Shown here piece after piece: positions 35,431-45,232 of a stretch of DNA of 64,000 nucleotides. How positions within the stretch are numbered: position 1 is the stretch's first letter; every line of letters starts with the position of its first letter. Under the pieces are notes generated by a model. The model searched no databases and was not told where the DNA came from. It saw nothing but the letters and a program-made list of their open reading frames with translations. Made by a program: the position numbers and the translations under genes. Origin of the DNA: Janthinobacterium lividum (GTDB lineage Bacteria; Pseudomonadota; Gammaproteobacteria; Burkholderiales; Burkholderiaceae_D); assembly GCF_011601275.1 (NCBI RefSeq), contig NZ_JAAOLY010000003.1, positions 186,001-250,000 on the forward strand, written 5' to 3'.

Positions 35431-35509
35431 GTCGGATTACGCCCTTGCGGGCTAATCCGACCTACACTACATGTTGCATGTAGGTCGGATTAGCGTAGCG
35501 TAATCCGAC
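35431..35509. repeat. REP-like inverted repeat doublet
   Basis: Two hairpins built on the same sequence: gtcggatta...taatccgac at 35,431-35,461, and gtcggatta...taatccgac at 35,484-35,509. Between them are cctac and gtagg, which can pair to join the two. The unit sits between convergent genes, a usual place for REP elements, where it may stabilise 3' ends or act as a bidirectional stop. Confidence 0.8.
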
Positions 35510-35518
35510 AACTACCCA

Positions 35519-36700
35519 TCAAATCGCATCAAGCGCCGTGCGCAAGTCGTGCCGCAAATCCTCGATATCCTCGATCCCCACCGACAGCCTGATCAAGCCA
35601 TCGCCGATGCCCAGCTTGGCACGCTGTTCGGCCGGGATGCTGGCATGCGTCATCAGGGCAGGGTGCTCGATCAGGCTTTCCACGCCACCCAGGCTTTCGG
35701 CCAGGGCGAATACCTCGCAGCGCTCGAGGAAGCGGCGCGCGCCGGCCAAATCCGTATCGAGGTCGATGGAAATGATGCCGCCGAAACCATCCATCTGGCG
35801 CTGCGCCAGCGCGTGCTGCGGGTGCGAGGCCAGGCCCGGATAGAAGACTTTCTTCACTCCCTTTTGCTGTTCCAGCCATTGCGCCAGCGCCAGGGCGCTT
35901 TCGCAATGGCGCTGCATGCGGATGGCCAGGGTTTTCACGCCGCGCAACGCCAAAAAACTGTCGAACGGGCCGGCAATCGCGCCCACCGAGTTTTGCAAAA
36001 AGCCCAGCTGCTCGCGCCATTCCGCCTGCCGTTCTTCCGCGCCGACGATGGCGATGCCGCCGATGATGTCCGAGTGGCCGTTCAAGTACTTGGTTGTCGA
36101 GTGCACGACGATATCGAAGCCATGCTCCAGCGGGCGCTGCACCAGCGGGCTGGCAAACGTGTTGTCGGCCACGGCGATGATGCCCCGTGCGCTGCAGATG
36201 TCGGCAATGGCCCGCAAGTCGGCCAGCTTCAGCATGGGATTCGTCGGCGTTTCGACCCACACCATCTTCGTTTCCGGGCGCAGCGCGGCCAGCAGGTTTT
36301 CCGGATTCGTCAGGTCGACATACGTGAACTCGTGGCCGGCCGAGCGGCGGCGCACGCGCTCGAATAAACGGTAGGTGCCGCCGTACATGTCGTCGCCGGC
36401 GACGATGTGGCTGCCCGCGTCCAGCAATTCCAGCACGGACGAAATGGCGGCCAGGCCCGAGGCGAACGCGAACGCCGCGCTGCCGCCTTCCAGGTCGGCC
36501 ACGCAGCGCTCAAGCGCCCAGCGCGTGGGATTGTGCGAGCGGCCATAGTCCAGGCCCTTGTGCACGCCGGGGCTGTCCTGCACGAAGGTGGAAGTGGCGT
36601 AAATGGGCGGCATGATGGCGCCCGTCGACGGGTCGGGCGACTGGCCGGCGTGGATGACTCGCGTGGCGAGGCGGCTCTTGCGGGTGGTTTCCTGGCTCAA
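35519..36700 (-). CDS. Cystathionine gamma-lyase/synthase family PLP enzyme
   Basis: Cytoplasmic trans-sulfuration enzyme of 393 residues of the Cys/Met metabolism family. PLP-binding Lys204 lies in VHSTTKYLNGHSD. The DYGRSHNPTR, ASGLAA, DMYGGTYR and ETPTNPMLK blocks are all present. It overlaps the stop of the cystathionine beta-synthase gene by 4 bases and is co-transcribed with it. That pairing favours cystathionine gamma-lyase in reverse trans-sulfuration (homocysteine to cysteine) over a gamma-synthase role in methionine synthesis. Sequence alone does not separate the two activities. Confidence 0.88.
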   Translation of the reverse strand: MSQETTRKSRLATRVIHAGQSPDPSTGAIMPPIYATSTFVQDSPGVHKGLDYGRSHNPTRWALERCVADLEGGSAAFAFASGLAAISSVLELLDAGSHIVAGDDMYGGTYRLFERVRRRSAGHEFTYVDLTNPENLLAALRPETKMVWVETPTNPMLKLADLRAIADICSARGIIAVADNTFASPLVQRPLEHGFDIVVHSTTKYLNGHSDIIGGIAIVGAEERQAEWREQLGFLQNSVGAIAGPFDSFLALRGVKTLAIRMQRHCESALALAQWLEQQKGVKKVFYPGLASHPQHALAQRQMDGFGGIISIDLDTDLAGARRFLERCEVFALAESLGGVESLIEHPALMTHASIPAEQRAKLGIGDGLIRLSVGIEDIEDLRHDLRTALDAI

Positions 36701-38088
36701 GATAGTGTCCTGCGTAAGTGGTTGAGAAGGTCGAAGCGGGTGATCAGGCCATAGAAGGCGGTATCGTCGGCGACGACGGCCGTCAAGCCCCGGTCCAGGG
36801 TGGCACGCAGGGCGGGCAAGCCGCTTGATGGCGCCAGGGTTTCGATCTGTGTCGTCATGGTGGCGCCCACCAGCGATGCAAAATGGGCGGCGTCGCTGGA
36901 GACGTGCAGCAGCAAGTCCGATTCGTCAATGATGCCGGCCAGCTTGCCGTCGTCGATGACGGGCAACTGGGCCAGGTCGCTGGCGCGCATGCGGTTGAAA
37001 GCCGTGAGCAGGGTGTCGCCCGGGGCCACGCTGACGACGTCGCCCTCGTCGTAGCGGCGCCCGATCAGGTCGCGCAAGTCGCCCGACACGGCCCGCTGCA
37101 ACAGGCCCTGGTCGCGCATCCAGCCGTCGTTGTAAACTTTGGATAGATAGCGCGTGCCCGTGTCGCAGACAAAGGTAACGACTCGCTTGGGCGTCGTCTG
37201 CTCGCGGCAGTATTTGAGGGCCGCGGCCAGCAGGGTGCCGGTGGACGAGCCGCCTAAAATACCTTCGGCGCGCAGGAGCGCGCGCGCGGAATCAAAACTT
37301 TCCTGGTCCGTGATGGTGTAGGCCTTGGTGACGCTGTCCATGTCGGCGATCGAGGGGATAAAATCTTCGCCGATGCCTTCCACGGCCCACGAGCCGCTCG
37401 TGTCCGACACCTTGCCCGTGTCGATGTATTCGGTGAGGATGGAGCCTTGCGGGTCGGCCAGCACGAATTCCAGTTTCGGCTGCGCCTTGCGGAAGTAGCG
37501 GGTCAGGCCCGTCAGGGTGCCGGACGAACCGACGCCGACGACGATGGCGTCCACGTCATGGCCGCTTTGCTCCCAGATTTCGGGCGCCGTCGTCGTTTCG
37601 TGGGCCAGCGGATTGGCGGGATTGTTGAACTGGTCGGCGAAGAAGGCGCCCGGCAGTTCGCGCGCCAGGCGCGCCGCGTAATCCTGGTAATACTCGGGAT
37701 GGCCCTTGCCCACGTCCGAGCGCGTGGTGTGCACTTCGGCGCCCAGGGCTTTCAGGTGCAGCACTTTTTCCGTCGACATCTTGTCGGGCACGACAAGGAT
37801 CACGCGGTAGCCCTTGATGCGGCCGACCAGGGCCAGGCCGATGCCCGTATTGCCGGCCGTTGCCTCGACGATGGTGCCGCCCGGCTGCAGGCGGCCGTCC
37901 GCTTCGGCCGCTTCGATGATGGACAGGCCGATGCGGTCCTTGATGGAACCGCCGGGATTTTGCGATTCCAGTTTCAGGAACAGCTGGCACAGGCCCGTGT
38001 CGAGCCTGGTGACTTCGACCAGCGGGGTGTTGCCGATCAGCTTGTATAGCGCTGGCGGCTGGGATGGGGATGGCATTCGATCATTCAT
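36697..38088 (-). CDS. cbs: Cystathionine beta-synthase
   Basis: PLP enzyme of 463 residues that condenses serine and homocysteine. The N-terminal catalytic domain has the PLP lysine in GGSIKD (Lys50), TAGNTGIGLALVG, VGSSGTLTG and GILGGSSTG. Residues of about 340-460 form a pair of CBS domains (SVAPGDTLLTAFNRMRASDLAQLPVIDDGKLAGIIDESDLL), the regulatory part. No heme-binding N-terminal extension is present. It is the first gene of a two-gene unit with the gamma-lyase. A GC-rich hairpin (cggctc at 38,112 with gagccg at 38,131) lies in its leader but does not match a known riboswitch. Confidence 0.9.
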   Translation of the reverse strand: MNDRMPSPSQPPALYKLIGNTPLVEVTRLDTGLCQLFLKLESQNPGGSIKDRIGLSIIEAAEADGRLQPGGTIVEATAGNTGIGLALVGRIKGYRVILVVPDKMSTEKVLHLKALGAEVHTTRSDVGKGHPEYYQDYAARLARELPGAFFADQFNNPANPLAHETTTAPEIWEQSGHDVDAIVVGVGSSGTLTGLTRYFRKAQPKLEFVLADPQGSILTEYIDTGKVSDTSGSWAVEGIGEDFIPSIADMDSVTKAYTITDQESFDSARALLRAEGILGGSSTGTLLAAALKYCREQTTPKRVVTFVCDTGTRYLSKVYNDGWMRDQGLLQRAVSGDLRDLIGRRYDEGDVVSVAPGDTLLTAFNRMRASDLAQLPVIDDGKLAGIIDESDLLLHVSSDAAHFASLVGATMTTQIETLAPSSGLPALRATLDRGLTAVVADDTAFYGLITRFDLLNHLRRTLS

Positions 38089-38378
38089 GGTGGCTCCTGT
38101 CAGAGAAACAACGGCTCCGGATTGTGTCCCGAGCCGCCTTCCGTGCCGCGCAGTGTAGGCGGGTGGACGAGTGCGGCGAACGAATGTTTATATGCTTGCA
38201 TATGCGCGCTTCGCATATCGGCGACAAGGTTCGCGATGCGAGTATGCGCCGTTTTTATCCCGCTTGCCGCGCCAATGGCGCGACTATTAAGCTGCCGCAA
38301 GTCCGCCATTGCGATTTATAATCACGCCTCGAAAAGATACTAAATAATATTGAAATTACTCAGACAGGGCAGGCGGCA
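38089..38378. other. Divergent promoter region of cbs and tdk
   Basis: About 290 bases between divergent genes. A perfect TATAAT on the + strand at 38,317-38,322 is a candidate -10 box for tdk, without a clear -35. A small hairpin at 38,112-38,136 lies in the cbs leader. No other element is recognised. Confidence 0.4.
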
Positions 38379-38927
38379 GTGGCAAAACTTTATTTCCGGT
38401 ATTCCGCGATGAACGCGGGCAAGTCGACGGCCTTGTTGCAGGTCGCGCACAACTATGAAGAGCAGGGCCAGCAGGTGCGCCTGTACACGGCCGCCATCGA
38501 CAGCCGCTACGGCGTGGGACGTGTCACGTCGCGCCTGGGCCCGCAGCGCCAGGTCGATATCTTCCATGCCGACACGAATTTCCTCGACGATATTCCCCAG
38601 GTGGCCTGCCTGCTGGTGGACGAGGCGCAATTTCTCAGCACGGCCCAGGTGCAGCAACTGCACCAGCTGGCGCAAGTGAAGGGCGTGCCCGTCATCTGCT
38701 ACGGCTTGCGCACGGATTTCAAGGGCGAACCGTTCCCCGGCTCGGCCTATCTGCTGGCGCTGGCCGACGATATCGAGGAATTGAAGAATATTTGTACTTG
38801 CGGCAAGAAGGCCACGATGAACATCCGCGTGGATGAGCAGGGCCGCCGCATCAAGGAAGGCGAGCAGATCAGTATAGGCGGCAATGAAGCCTACCGCCAG
38901 GCGTGCGGGCGCTGTTTTTACTCGTAA
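38379..38927 (+). CDS. tdk: Thymidine kinase
   Basis: Cytoplasmic salvage enzyme of 182 residues that phosphorylates thymidine. The P-loop is SAMNAGKST (Lys15), the catalytic base is in LLVDEAQFL (Glu82), and the lasso/zinc part has CTCGKKA and a closing CGRCF with four cysteines. Length and motif order are those of the type II (TK1-like) family. The start is a GTG at 38,379, where the conserved N terminus (AKLYFRYSAMNAGKS) begins. Confidence 0.94.
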   Translation: MAKLYFRYSAMNAGKSTALLQVAHNYEEQGQQVRLYTAAIDSRYGVGRVTSRLGPQRQVDIFHADTNFLDDIPQVACLLVDEAQFLSTAQVQQLHQLAQVKGVPVICYGLRTDFKGEPFPGSAYLLALADDIEELKNICTCGKKATMNIRVDEQGRRIKEGEQISIGGNEAYRQACGRCFYS

Positions 38928-38941
38928 TTTTTACTCGTAAA

Positions 38942-39214
38942 TTAATCGGCGACGGGCGCGCCCACGTCGGCGTCATCCGATAGCGCCAGGTCGCCCCGCT
39001 CGAAGGCGGCCAGTATCTCATTGGCGCGCTTCACGTCGTGCTCGCGCACCATCACGCGGGCGCCGCCAATGGCGGCTGCCAGCAGCATGTCGGCCTGCAT
39101 GTGCTGGTCGTCCGTCAGCAGCACGTCGATGCCGGCCGCCGCCAGGCAGCCGCGGATGACGTGCGCATCCGTGGGGATCATCAGCCGGGCAATCAAAACA
39201 TAGTCGTCGTGCAT
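38942..39214 (-). CDS. DUF2007 domain protein
   Basis: Small protein of 90 residues. It has a ferredoxin-like strand-helix-strand pattern (YVLIARLMIPTDAHVIRGCLAAAGIDVLLTDDQ), an Ala/Gly-rich middle and ARVMVREHDVKRANEILAAF, typical of DUF2007 putative signal-transducing or PII-like small proteins. The ATG at 39,214 is chosen over one at 39,244 because a caggagacgcg site sits before it. It converges with tdk and lies 48 bases before the start side of the adjacent chemoreceptor's end. Confidence 0.72.
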   Translation of the reverse strand: MHDDYVLIARLMIPTDAHVIRGCLAAAGIDVLLTDDQHMQADMLLAAAIGGARVMVREHDVKRANEILAAFERGDLALSDDADVGAPVAD

Positions 39215-39262
39215 CGCGTCTCCTGGCAAGGTGGTTTGCGCCATCTTAGCACCGGCCCCGCT

Positions 39263-41233
39263 TTACAGCTTGAACACGCTCACCACCTGGTTCAGCTCCT
39301 GCGCCTGCTCCTGCAGGGCGTCGGCGGCCGCGGCCGCTTCTTCCACGAGGGCCGCATTCTGCTGGGTCACCTGGTCCATCTGGGCGATGGCCTGGTTGAC
39401 TTGCTCGATGCCGCTGCGCTGCTCTTCGCTGGCCTGGGCGATTTCGGCCATGATGGTGCTCACTTGCTGCACGCTGGCTACCACGGTGTCCATGGTGGCG
39501 CTGGCCTGGCTCACCTGTGCGTGGCCCAGGTCCACCGTGCTGGCGGACGCCTGGATCAGGTCCTTGATGTCTTTCGCCGCTGCCGTCGAGCGCTGCGCCA
39601 GGGTGCGCACCTCGGTGGCGACGACGGCAAAGCCGCGTCCCTGCTCACCGGCCCGGGCCGCTTCCACGGCCGCATTCAAGGCGAGGATATTCGTCTGGAA
39701 GGCGATACCGTCGATGACACCGATGATGTCGGCGATCTTGCTTGACGAGCTGCGGATGGCGTCCATGGTGCTGGCCACCTGCGCCACGGCCGCGCCGCCT
39801 GTCGCTGCCAGGCTGGACGAGTCGTGCGCCAGTCGGCTTGCCTGCTGCGCGTGATCGACGTTCTGGCGCACGGTGGAGCTCAGTTCCTCCATCGATGCGG
39901 CCGTTTCTTCCAGCGAACTGGCTTGCTGTTCCGTGCGGCTCGACAGATCCAGGTTGCCGCTGGCAATTTCACCGGACGCCGTGGCGATTTGCCCGGCGCT
40001 GCCGCGCACGTTCCCGACCACTTGCGACAGGTTGTCGCTGATGCGGTTCATGGCGCGCAGCAGGCGGCCGATTTCGTCCAGGCTTGTCGTATCGAGGTGC
40101 ACCGTCAGGTCGCCGGCGGCGATTTGCGCGGCGGCCGTCTCGGCGGCGGCCAGCGGGCGCGACACGAGGGTGCGCACCAGCCAGTACAGCAGCAGGGCGA
40201 AGACGAGCAGGGCGATGAAGCCGGAAACGGCCAGCTGGTTGCGCAACTGGCGCGCTTCCGCCGTGATCTCGTCCGTGAACGTGCCGCCCGCGATGATCCA
40301 TTGCCAATCCTTGAATTGACGGTAGTACAGCTGCTTTTCGCGCGCGCTGGCAGCCGTTTCACCGGGCGCCGTCCACGTGTAGCGCATGGCGCCGTCTTTT
40401 TGCGCCAGCATGTCCTGGATGAACAGGCGGCCGTCGCTGGCCTTGAACTCGAGCGCGCTCTTGCCTTCGCTGTTCGGGTGCAGCACCAGGTGGCCGTAGT
40501 TGGCGCCGGGGGCCGTGTCGACGATATAGATGTAGCCCGTCTGGCCGATCTTGACCTGGCGAATCTTCTCTTTCAGCATGGCCAGATTCTTGCTGATGTC
40601 GAGGCCGATGAACAGTACGCCCACCACCTTGCCGCCCGCATCGCGCACGGGATCGTATTGCGTAATGTATTGCTTGCCAAACAAGGTGGCCATGCCAACG
40701 AAGCGCTGGCCGGCGCGTAGCGGCGCATAGCTGGGGTGGTTATGGTCGAGCTGGGTGCCGATGGCGCGCTCGCCGTCCTGCTTTTTCAGCGAGGTGCTGA
40801 TGCGCACGAATTCATCGCCATTGGCGGCAAAAATGGTGGCGATCACGCCCGTCTGGGCCGTGTAGCGATCGACCAGGGCTGTGTCGAGGTTAAGCACCTT
40901 GCCGCCGTTGGCCAGCGCCGGCGTGGCCTTGCCGGCGACGGCCACCATGGCGCCCGTGTCGACCGTGAACGGGCCGGGAAATTCGGCCGCGAACAGGCGC
41001 GCGAAGCTGGCCGCCTCGTTGACCATGGCTGTATGGAACACTTGCGTGGTCGTCATGACGCTATTGAGTTCGCTGGTGACGGCTGCTTCGGCGCGCTGTT
41101 CCAGTGCAGTCGAGGTACGGATGCTGATCAAGGTTGTCAGGCTGGCGAGGATCAGGCTGACGAGGGCAAACGTGAACACGGTAATCTTGCCGCCGACACT
41201 CCAGTGGCGGGGGGAGAACGAAATTGTAGGCAT
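39263..41233 (-). CDS. Methyl-accepting chemotaxis protein with large Cache sensor
   Basis: Chemoreceptor of about 656 residues. A first membrane helix (about 15-37) is followed by a periplasmic region of some 270 residues with the Cache_3-Cache_2 pattern ([67 protein letters not shown]). A second helix, HAMP ([20 protein letters not shown]) and the signalling hairpin [20 protein letters not shown] follow. It ends in VVSVFKL with no CheR-binding pentapeptide. An upstream in-frame ATG at 41,269 is possible, and neither start has a strong ribosome-binding site. Small organic ligands such as carboxylates are usual for this sensor type. Confidence 0.9.
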   Translation of the reverse strand: MPTISFSPRHWSVGGKITVFTFALVSLILASLTTLISIRTSTALEQRAEAAVTSELNSVMTTTQVFHTAMVNEAASFARLFAAEFPGPFTVDTGAMVAVAGKATPALANGGKVLNLDTALVDRYTAQTGVIATIFAANGDEFVRISTSLKKQDGERAIGTQLDHNHPSYAPLRAGQRFVGMATLFGKQYITQYDPVRDAGGKVVGVLFIGLDISKNLAMLKEKIRQVKIGQTGYIYIVDTAPGANYGHLVLHPNSEGKSALEFKASDGRLFIQDMLAQKDGAMRYTWTAPGETAASAREKQLYYRQFKDWQWIIAGGTFTDEITAEARQLRNQLAVSGFIALLVFALLLYWLVRTLVSRPLAAAETAAAQIAAGDLTVHLDTTSLDEIGRLLRAMNRISDNLSQVVGNVRGSAGQIATASGEIASGNLDLSSRTEQQASSLEETAASMEELSSTVRQNVDHAQQASRLAHDSSSLAATGGAAVAQVASTMDAIRSSSSKIADIIGVIDGIAFQTNILALNAAVEAARAGEQGRGFAVVATEVRTLAQRSTAAAKDIKDLIQASASTVDLGHAQVSQASATMDTVVASVQQVSTIMAEIAQASEEQRSGIEQVNQAIAQMDQVTQQNAALVEEAAAAADALQEQAQELNQVVSVFKL

Positions 41234-41755
41234 AGTTTGAGTCTGGCAAAGGGTAATCACCTCGGCCATTCCTGGTCATGACATGACACGCGGGGAGGGG
41301 ATCTGGTGGGGAGACTGCTGAAACGGAGGTGCGCCGGCTGCGGGAGCCGCGCACGGGCAAGCTGGATTTCAGGGGGCGATGATAGCATGTTGCTTGTCTT
41401 TTGTTACTAAGTGTTTCCCGCAGGAATTAATATTTCGCGTAAAAACATCATCCATATCAAGGATTGCAAAGGCGACTCATTGACTTTTTTGATTTCAATG
41501 ATGTGTTTTGGTACTCATCGCTGAAAGGCGATGCAATTTTTGTCACGAATGTTTCACTTTGTAATGAATGATGCGCCGTCCTTAATCCGCGTTTAAGCTT
41601 CCGGGAAGAAACTGATATTCCTTGGGAGACTGCCAGGCCGTATCCTGTAGAATAACTGCAGACCAGTCGTGTATTCCCCTTACTGCCTTGCCGGCAGGCG
41701 CATGAAGATCGATCTGCGCCGCCTGGAGTGATTCAACTAATTTTCGGAGAAGCCG
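41234..41755. other. Divergent upstream region of the chemoreceptor and prc
   Basis: About 500 bases with lower GC content in the middle (41,380-41,560). No gene, terminator or repeat is recognised. The part before prc carries a good ribosome-binding site (ttcggagaagccg). Promoter boxes could not be placed with confidence. Confidence 0.35.
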
Positions 41756-44026
41756 ATGAAGAAGCAAATGATGCTGGTCACCCTGGTGCTTGCCCTGTCA
41801 GCCAACGCTGGCGCAGCCCAGACGGACAAGAGCGCCGCTCCTCCGCCCCCCATGAAGCCGCTGGCCCAGCAAACGCAGGCCGCCTTGTGGGCATCGCGCG
41901 TATTGACGCGCGTCCATTACAAGGCCATGCCGCTCGACGACGCCATGTCGGAGAAAATCTTCGACCGCTATTTCAAGTCCCTGGACGCGGAAAAACTGTT
42001 TTTCGTGCAGGCCGACATCGACCGTTTCGCCCCGCTGCGCACCAAGCTCGACGACGCCATCATCAATGAAGACCTGACGTCGCCGTTTGCCATCTATAAC
42101 TTGTACCAGCAGCGTTTCGACGAGCGCATGGCGTATGCCCGTGAATTGTTGAAAACCAAGTTCGACTTTGCCGCCGACGAGAGCTACCAGATCGACCGCG
42201 AAAAGGCCGCCTGGCCGAAGAATGACGAGGAAGTGCGCGACCTGTGGCGCAAGCGCGTCAAGAACGACTGGCTGCGCCTGAAACTGGCGGGCAAGGAAGA
42301 CAAGGCCATCCGCGAGACCCTGGACAAGCGCTACGAAAGCTACACGACCCGTGCACGCAAGCTCAACAGCGAAGACGTGTTCCAGATTTTCATGAACGCC
42401 TACGCCATGTCGATCGAACCGCACACCAATTACCTGGGCCCGCGCGCTTCCGATAACTTCGACATCGCCATGCGCTTGTCACTCGAAGGCATCGGCGCCG
42501 TGCTGCAGACGCGCGACGAATACACGGTCGTGCGCGAAGTCGTGCCGGGCAGCCCGGCCGGCCTGTCGGGCAAGCTGAAAGTGGGCGATCGCATCGTCGG
42601 CGTGGGGCAGGGCGAAAGCGGCCCCATCACCGAAGTGCTGGGCATGCGCATCGACGACGTGGTCCAATTGATCCGCGGCGCCAAGGATTCCGTCGTGCGC
42701 CTCGACATCTTGCCGGCCGATGCCGGCCCGGACGCCAAGCACGTGGTCTTGCCGCTGGTGCGCAAGAAAATCAGCATGGAAGAGCAGGCGGCGAAGAAAT
42801 CGATCATCGAAGTGCGCGACAACGGCGTCAAGCGCCGCATCGGCGTCATTTCCCTGCCGACGTTCTACCAGGACTTCGAAGCGCGCCGCCGTGGCGACAA
42901 GGATTTCAAGAGCGCCACGCGCGACGTCAGCCGTTTGCTGGCCGAGTTGAAGAAGGACAAGGTCGACAACGTCCTGATCGACTTGCGCAATAACGGCGGC
43001 GGTTCGCTGAACGAAGCCGTCGAACTGACGGGCCTGTTCATCGACAAGGGCCCGGTCGTGATGCAGCGCAATGCCGAAGGCAAGGTTGACGTGGAAAGCG
43101 ATACCAATACGGGCCTGGCCTGGGATGGTCCGATGGGCGTGCTGATCAACCGCGGTTCCGCATCGGCTTCCGAAATTTTCGCCGCCGCCGTGCAGGATTA
43201 CGGCCGTGGCGTCATCATCGGCGAAGGCAGCTTCGGCAAGGGTACCGTACAAACCTTGTTCAACCTCGACCGTTTCGGGGGCAGCGAGAAAGCCCGCTTC
43301 GGCGAGCTGAAAATGACCATCGCCCAGTTCTTCCGCATCAATGGCGGCACCACGCAGTTGCGAGGCGTCACCCCCGACATCAAGCTGCCAGCCATGTCGG
43401 ACACGGAAAACTTCGGCGAATCGAGCTATGACAATGCCCTGCCATGGGTGGCTATCAAGCCGGCGCCGTATATGCCGACGGGCGACCTGAAGGATATCGT
43501 GCCGCTGCTGGACAAGAAGCATGAAGCGCGCGTGGCCAAGGACAAGGACTTCCAGTACTTGCTCGATGACATCGCTCTCGTCGTCAAGCAGCGCAAGGAA
43601 AACCAGATTTCGCTCAATGAAACCGTGCGCCGCAAGGAGCGCGATGCCCAGGAAGCGCGCGCCAAGGCCCGTGAAAAACGCCTGATCGCGCAGATTTCGA
43701 ATCCTGCCGACGACCTGGTGGTGATTCCGGATCCGAAGGACGTGCTGAAGGGCGCGAAAGCGGCCAGCAAGACGGCCAAGCAGATCGCCGCCGTGAAGGG
43801 CGCCTTGCGCACCGATGACGGCTTGCAGGGCGACGAACGGGCCCTGAGCGCCGAGCTGGACGCCGAAACGGCGGCCAAGAGCGCCAAGGACGTGCTGCTG
43901 AACGAAGCGGCGCGCATCCTGGCCGACGAGGTGGCGCTGATCAAGGCCGATACCCGCCTGGCATCCAAGGTATTGCCGTATGCGGCGGATGTGAAGGCGA
44001 CGCCGGTGGCGGCGACAGCGAAGTAA
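41756..44026 (+). CDS. prc: Tail-specific (carboxyl-terminal processing) protease Prc
   Basis: Periplasmic serine protease of 756 residues that degrades proteins from nonpolar C termini and trims cell-wall related proteins. A signal peptide (MMLVTLVLALSANAGAA) is followed by the N-terminal domain, a PDZ domain at about 235-320 (IGAVLQTRDEYTVVREVVPG) and the S41 catalytic domain. The active site has Ser470 in GSASASEIF, Asp481 in VQDYG and Lys495 in SFGKGTVQ, with the same spacing as in E. coli Prc. The C-terminal DUF3340 region is Lys/Arg-rich and helical. The length fits the Tsp family. It is followed by copy A of a terminator-linked repeat. Confidence 0.94.
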   Translation: MKKQMMLVTLVLALSANAGAAQTDKSAAPPPPMKPLAQQTQAALWASRVLTRVHYKAMPLDDAMSEKIFDRYFKSLDAEKLFFVQADIDRFAPLRTKLDDAIINEDLTSPFAIYNLYQQRFDERMAYARELLKTKFDFAADESYQIDREKAAWPKNDEEVRDLWRKRVKNDWLRLKLAGKEDKAIRETLDKRYESYTTRARKLNSEDVFQIFMNAYAMSIEPHTNYLGPRASDNFDIAMRLSLEGIGAVLQTRDEYTVVREVVPGSPAGLSGKLKVGDRIVGVGQGESGPITEVLGMRIDDVVQLIRGAKDSVVRLDILPADAGPDAKHVVLPLVRKKISMEEQAAKKSIIEVRDNGVKRRIGVISLPTFYQDFEARRRGDKDFKSATRDVSRLLAELKKDKVDNVLIDLRNNGGGSLNEAVELTGLFIDKGPVVMQRNAEGKVDVESDTNTGLAWDGPMGVLINRGSASASEIFAAAVQDYGRGVIIGEGSFGKGTVQTLFNLDRFGGSEKARFGELKMTIAQFFRINGGTTQLRGVTPDIKLPAMSDTENFGESSYDNALPWVAIKPAPYMPTGDLKDIVPLLDKKHEARVAKDKDFQYLLDDIALVVKQRKENQISLNETVRRKERDAQEARAKAREKRLIAQISNPADDLVVIPDPKDVLKGAKAASKTAKQIAAVKGALRTDDGLQGDERALSAELDAETAAKSAKDVLLNEAARILADEVALIKADTRLASKVLPYAADVKATPVAATAK

Positions 44027-44055
44027 GGAACGTGGAGTAAGGGGAGGGTTATCTG

Positions 44056-44183
44056 TTTCGTGTATTTCTATCATTCCAACAATCAATTGGATTGATATGC
44101 CGCGATGCAGCATAATTCATTCGTCTCCTCTATTCTCCTCCAAGAAAATAGATTCAGCCCGCTCCTGTAGCGGGCTTTTTTTT
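44056..44183 (+). ncRNA. Terminator-linked repeat element, copy A (candidate small RNA)
   Basis: First of four related elements in this window. It contains tgtatttctatcat, gatatgccgc, tcgtctcctctattctcctc and gattcagcccgct. It ends in an intrinsic terminator: stem AGCCCGCT/AGCGGGCT at 44,156-44,176 with loop cctgt and eight T residues. A hairpin before the terminator (tctatt / aataga flanking a CTCCTCC loop) is also present in the other copies. It follows prc and precedes the convergent LysR gene. Transcription as an independent RNA is not proven; it may be a 3' UTR product. Confidence 0.6.
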
Positions 44184-44186
44184 GCC

Positions 44187-45113
44187 TCAGATCTTGGGCG
44201 TAGGCAGTTGCACGTCGGGGTGGGCCGCCAGCAAGGCCGTGATCCAGCCGGCAAACGCCTGCAGCTTGGGCGTGGCCAGCCGGCCTTGCGGCGTCAGCAG
44301 CGACATCGGCATGGGCGTCGGCGGACAGTCGGGCAGCACGGCCACCAGCGCGCCGCTGTCGAGGTGCGCGCGCACTTGGTAAACGGCCGCCTGCGCCACA
44401 CCGAGCCCTTGCAGTGCGCAATCAACGCTGGCGTCCGCGTCGTTGACGGCGATGGGCCCGGCCATCTGCACGCGTACGACTTCCTTGCCTTGTTGGAAAT
44501 CCCAGTCGAAGGCGCGTCCCGTGCGGCCCGAGTAATGCATGATGCCCCGGTGCACTGCCAGATCGGCCAGGGTGTGCGGCGTGCCATGTTGCGCCAGGTA
44601 GGCGGGCGAGGCGCACGTGACGAAACGCATCAGGCCGATCTGCTTGCCGATGAAGGCGGAATCTTGCAAGGTGCCCACGCGCAAGGCGCAATCGATGCCT
44701 TCCTGTGTCAGGTCGACCAGGCGGTCCGTCAGGCTCAGCTGCAGTTGCACGTCCGGCCAGGCGGCGTGGAATTGCGCGATATGGGGAATGATCAGGCGCC
44801 GGCCCACGGTATTGGGCAGGTTGATGCGCAGCAAGCCGCGCGGTTTTTTCGCGTCGGGGCCACGAAACGCCAGTTCCGCCGTATCGACGGCTTTCAGGAT
44901 ATCGATGCAGTGGCGAAAGTATTCGGCCCCTTCCGGCGTCAGCGACAGGCGGCGCGTGGTTCGCTGCAGCAATTGCGTGCCCAGATAGGCTTCCAGCTTT
45001 TGCAGAGTGGCCGTCAACGCGGCGCGCGGCAAATTCAATGTTTCGGCCGCCTTGGAAAAACTGTTGGCCTCGACGATGCGCACGAAGGTTTGCATGGCCT
45101 TGATCTTGTCCAT
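44187..45113 (-). CDS. LysR-family transcriptional regulator
   Basis: Regulator of 308 residues. The N-terminal winged helix-turn-helix (MQTFVRIVEANSFSKAAETL, LPRAALTATLQKLEAYLGTQ) is standard for the family. The effector domain begins near residue 90 (GLLRINLPNTVGRRLIIPHI). It is divergently transcribed from an MFS exporter gene and probably controls it. A palindromic LysR-type box lies between the two genes. The effector is unknown. Confidence 0.9.
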   Translation of the reverse strand: MDKIKAMQTFVRIVEANSFSKAAETLNLPRAALTATLQKLEAYLGTQLLQRTTRRLSLTPEGAEYFRHCIDILKAVDTAELAFRGPDAKKPRGLLRINLPNTVGRRLIIPHIAQFHAAWPDVQLQLSLTDRLVDLTQEGIDCALRVGTLQDSAFIGKQIGLMRFVTCASPAYLAQHGTPHTLADLAVHRGIMHYSGRTGRAFDWDFQQGKEVVRVQMAGPIAVNDADASVDCALQGLGVAQAAVYQVRAHLDSGALVAVLPDCPPTPMPMSLLTPQGRLATPKLQAFAGWITALLAAHPDVQLPTPKI

Positions 45114-45139
45114 GGGAGAGCTTCCGTTTAATTGTTCAT

Positions 45140-45158
45140 CTTATGTGAAAAGTATAAG
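45140..45158. promoter_or_regulatory. LysR-type binding box
   Basis: CTTAT, nine bases, ATAAG form a T-N11-A dyad within the intergenic region shared by the LysR and MFS genes. It lies 27 bases before the LysR start and upstream of a TAGAAT hexamer (45,196-45,201) that may be the MFS -10 box. Confidence 0.5.
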
Positions 45159-45232
45159 CGGATTATGCCCTAATTATCTTTTCCTCAGCTTTGCCTAGAA
45201 TGGCAACATCCCTATCGAACCGAGGAAACAAC

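Noticed and set aside
38089-38340. Riboswitch (for example SAM-type) before cystathionine beta-synthase
   Set aside because: Only a small GC-rich hairpin is present; no conserved riboswitch core is seen.
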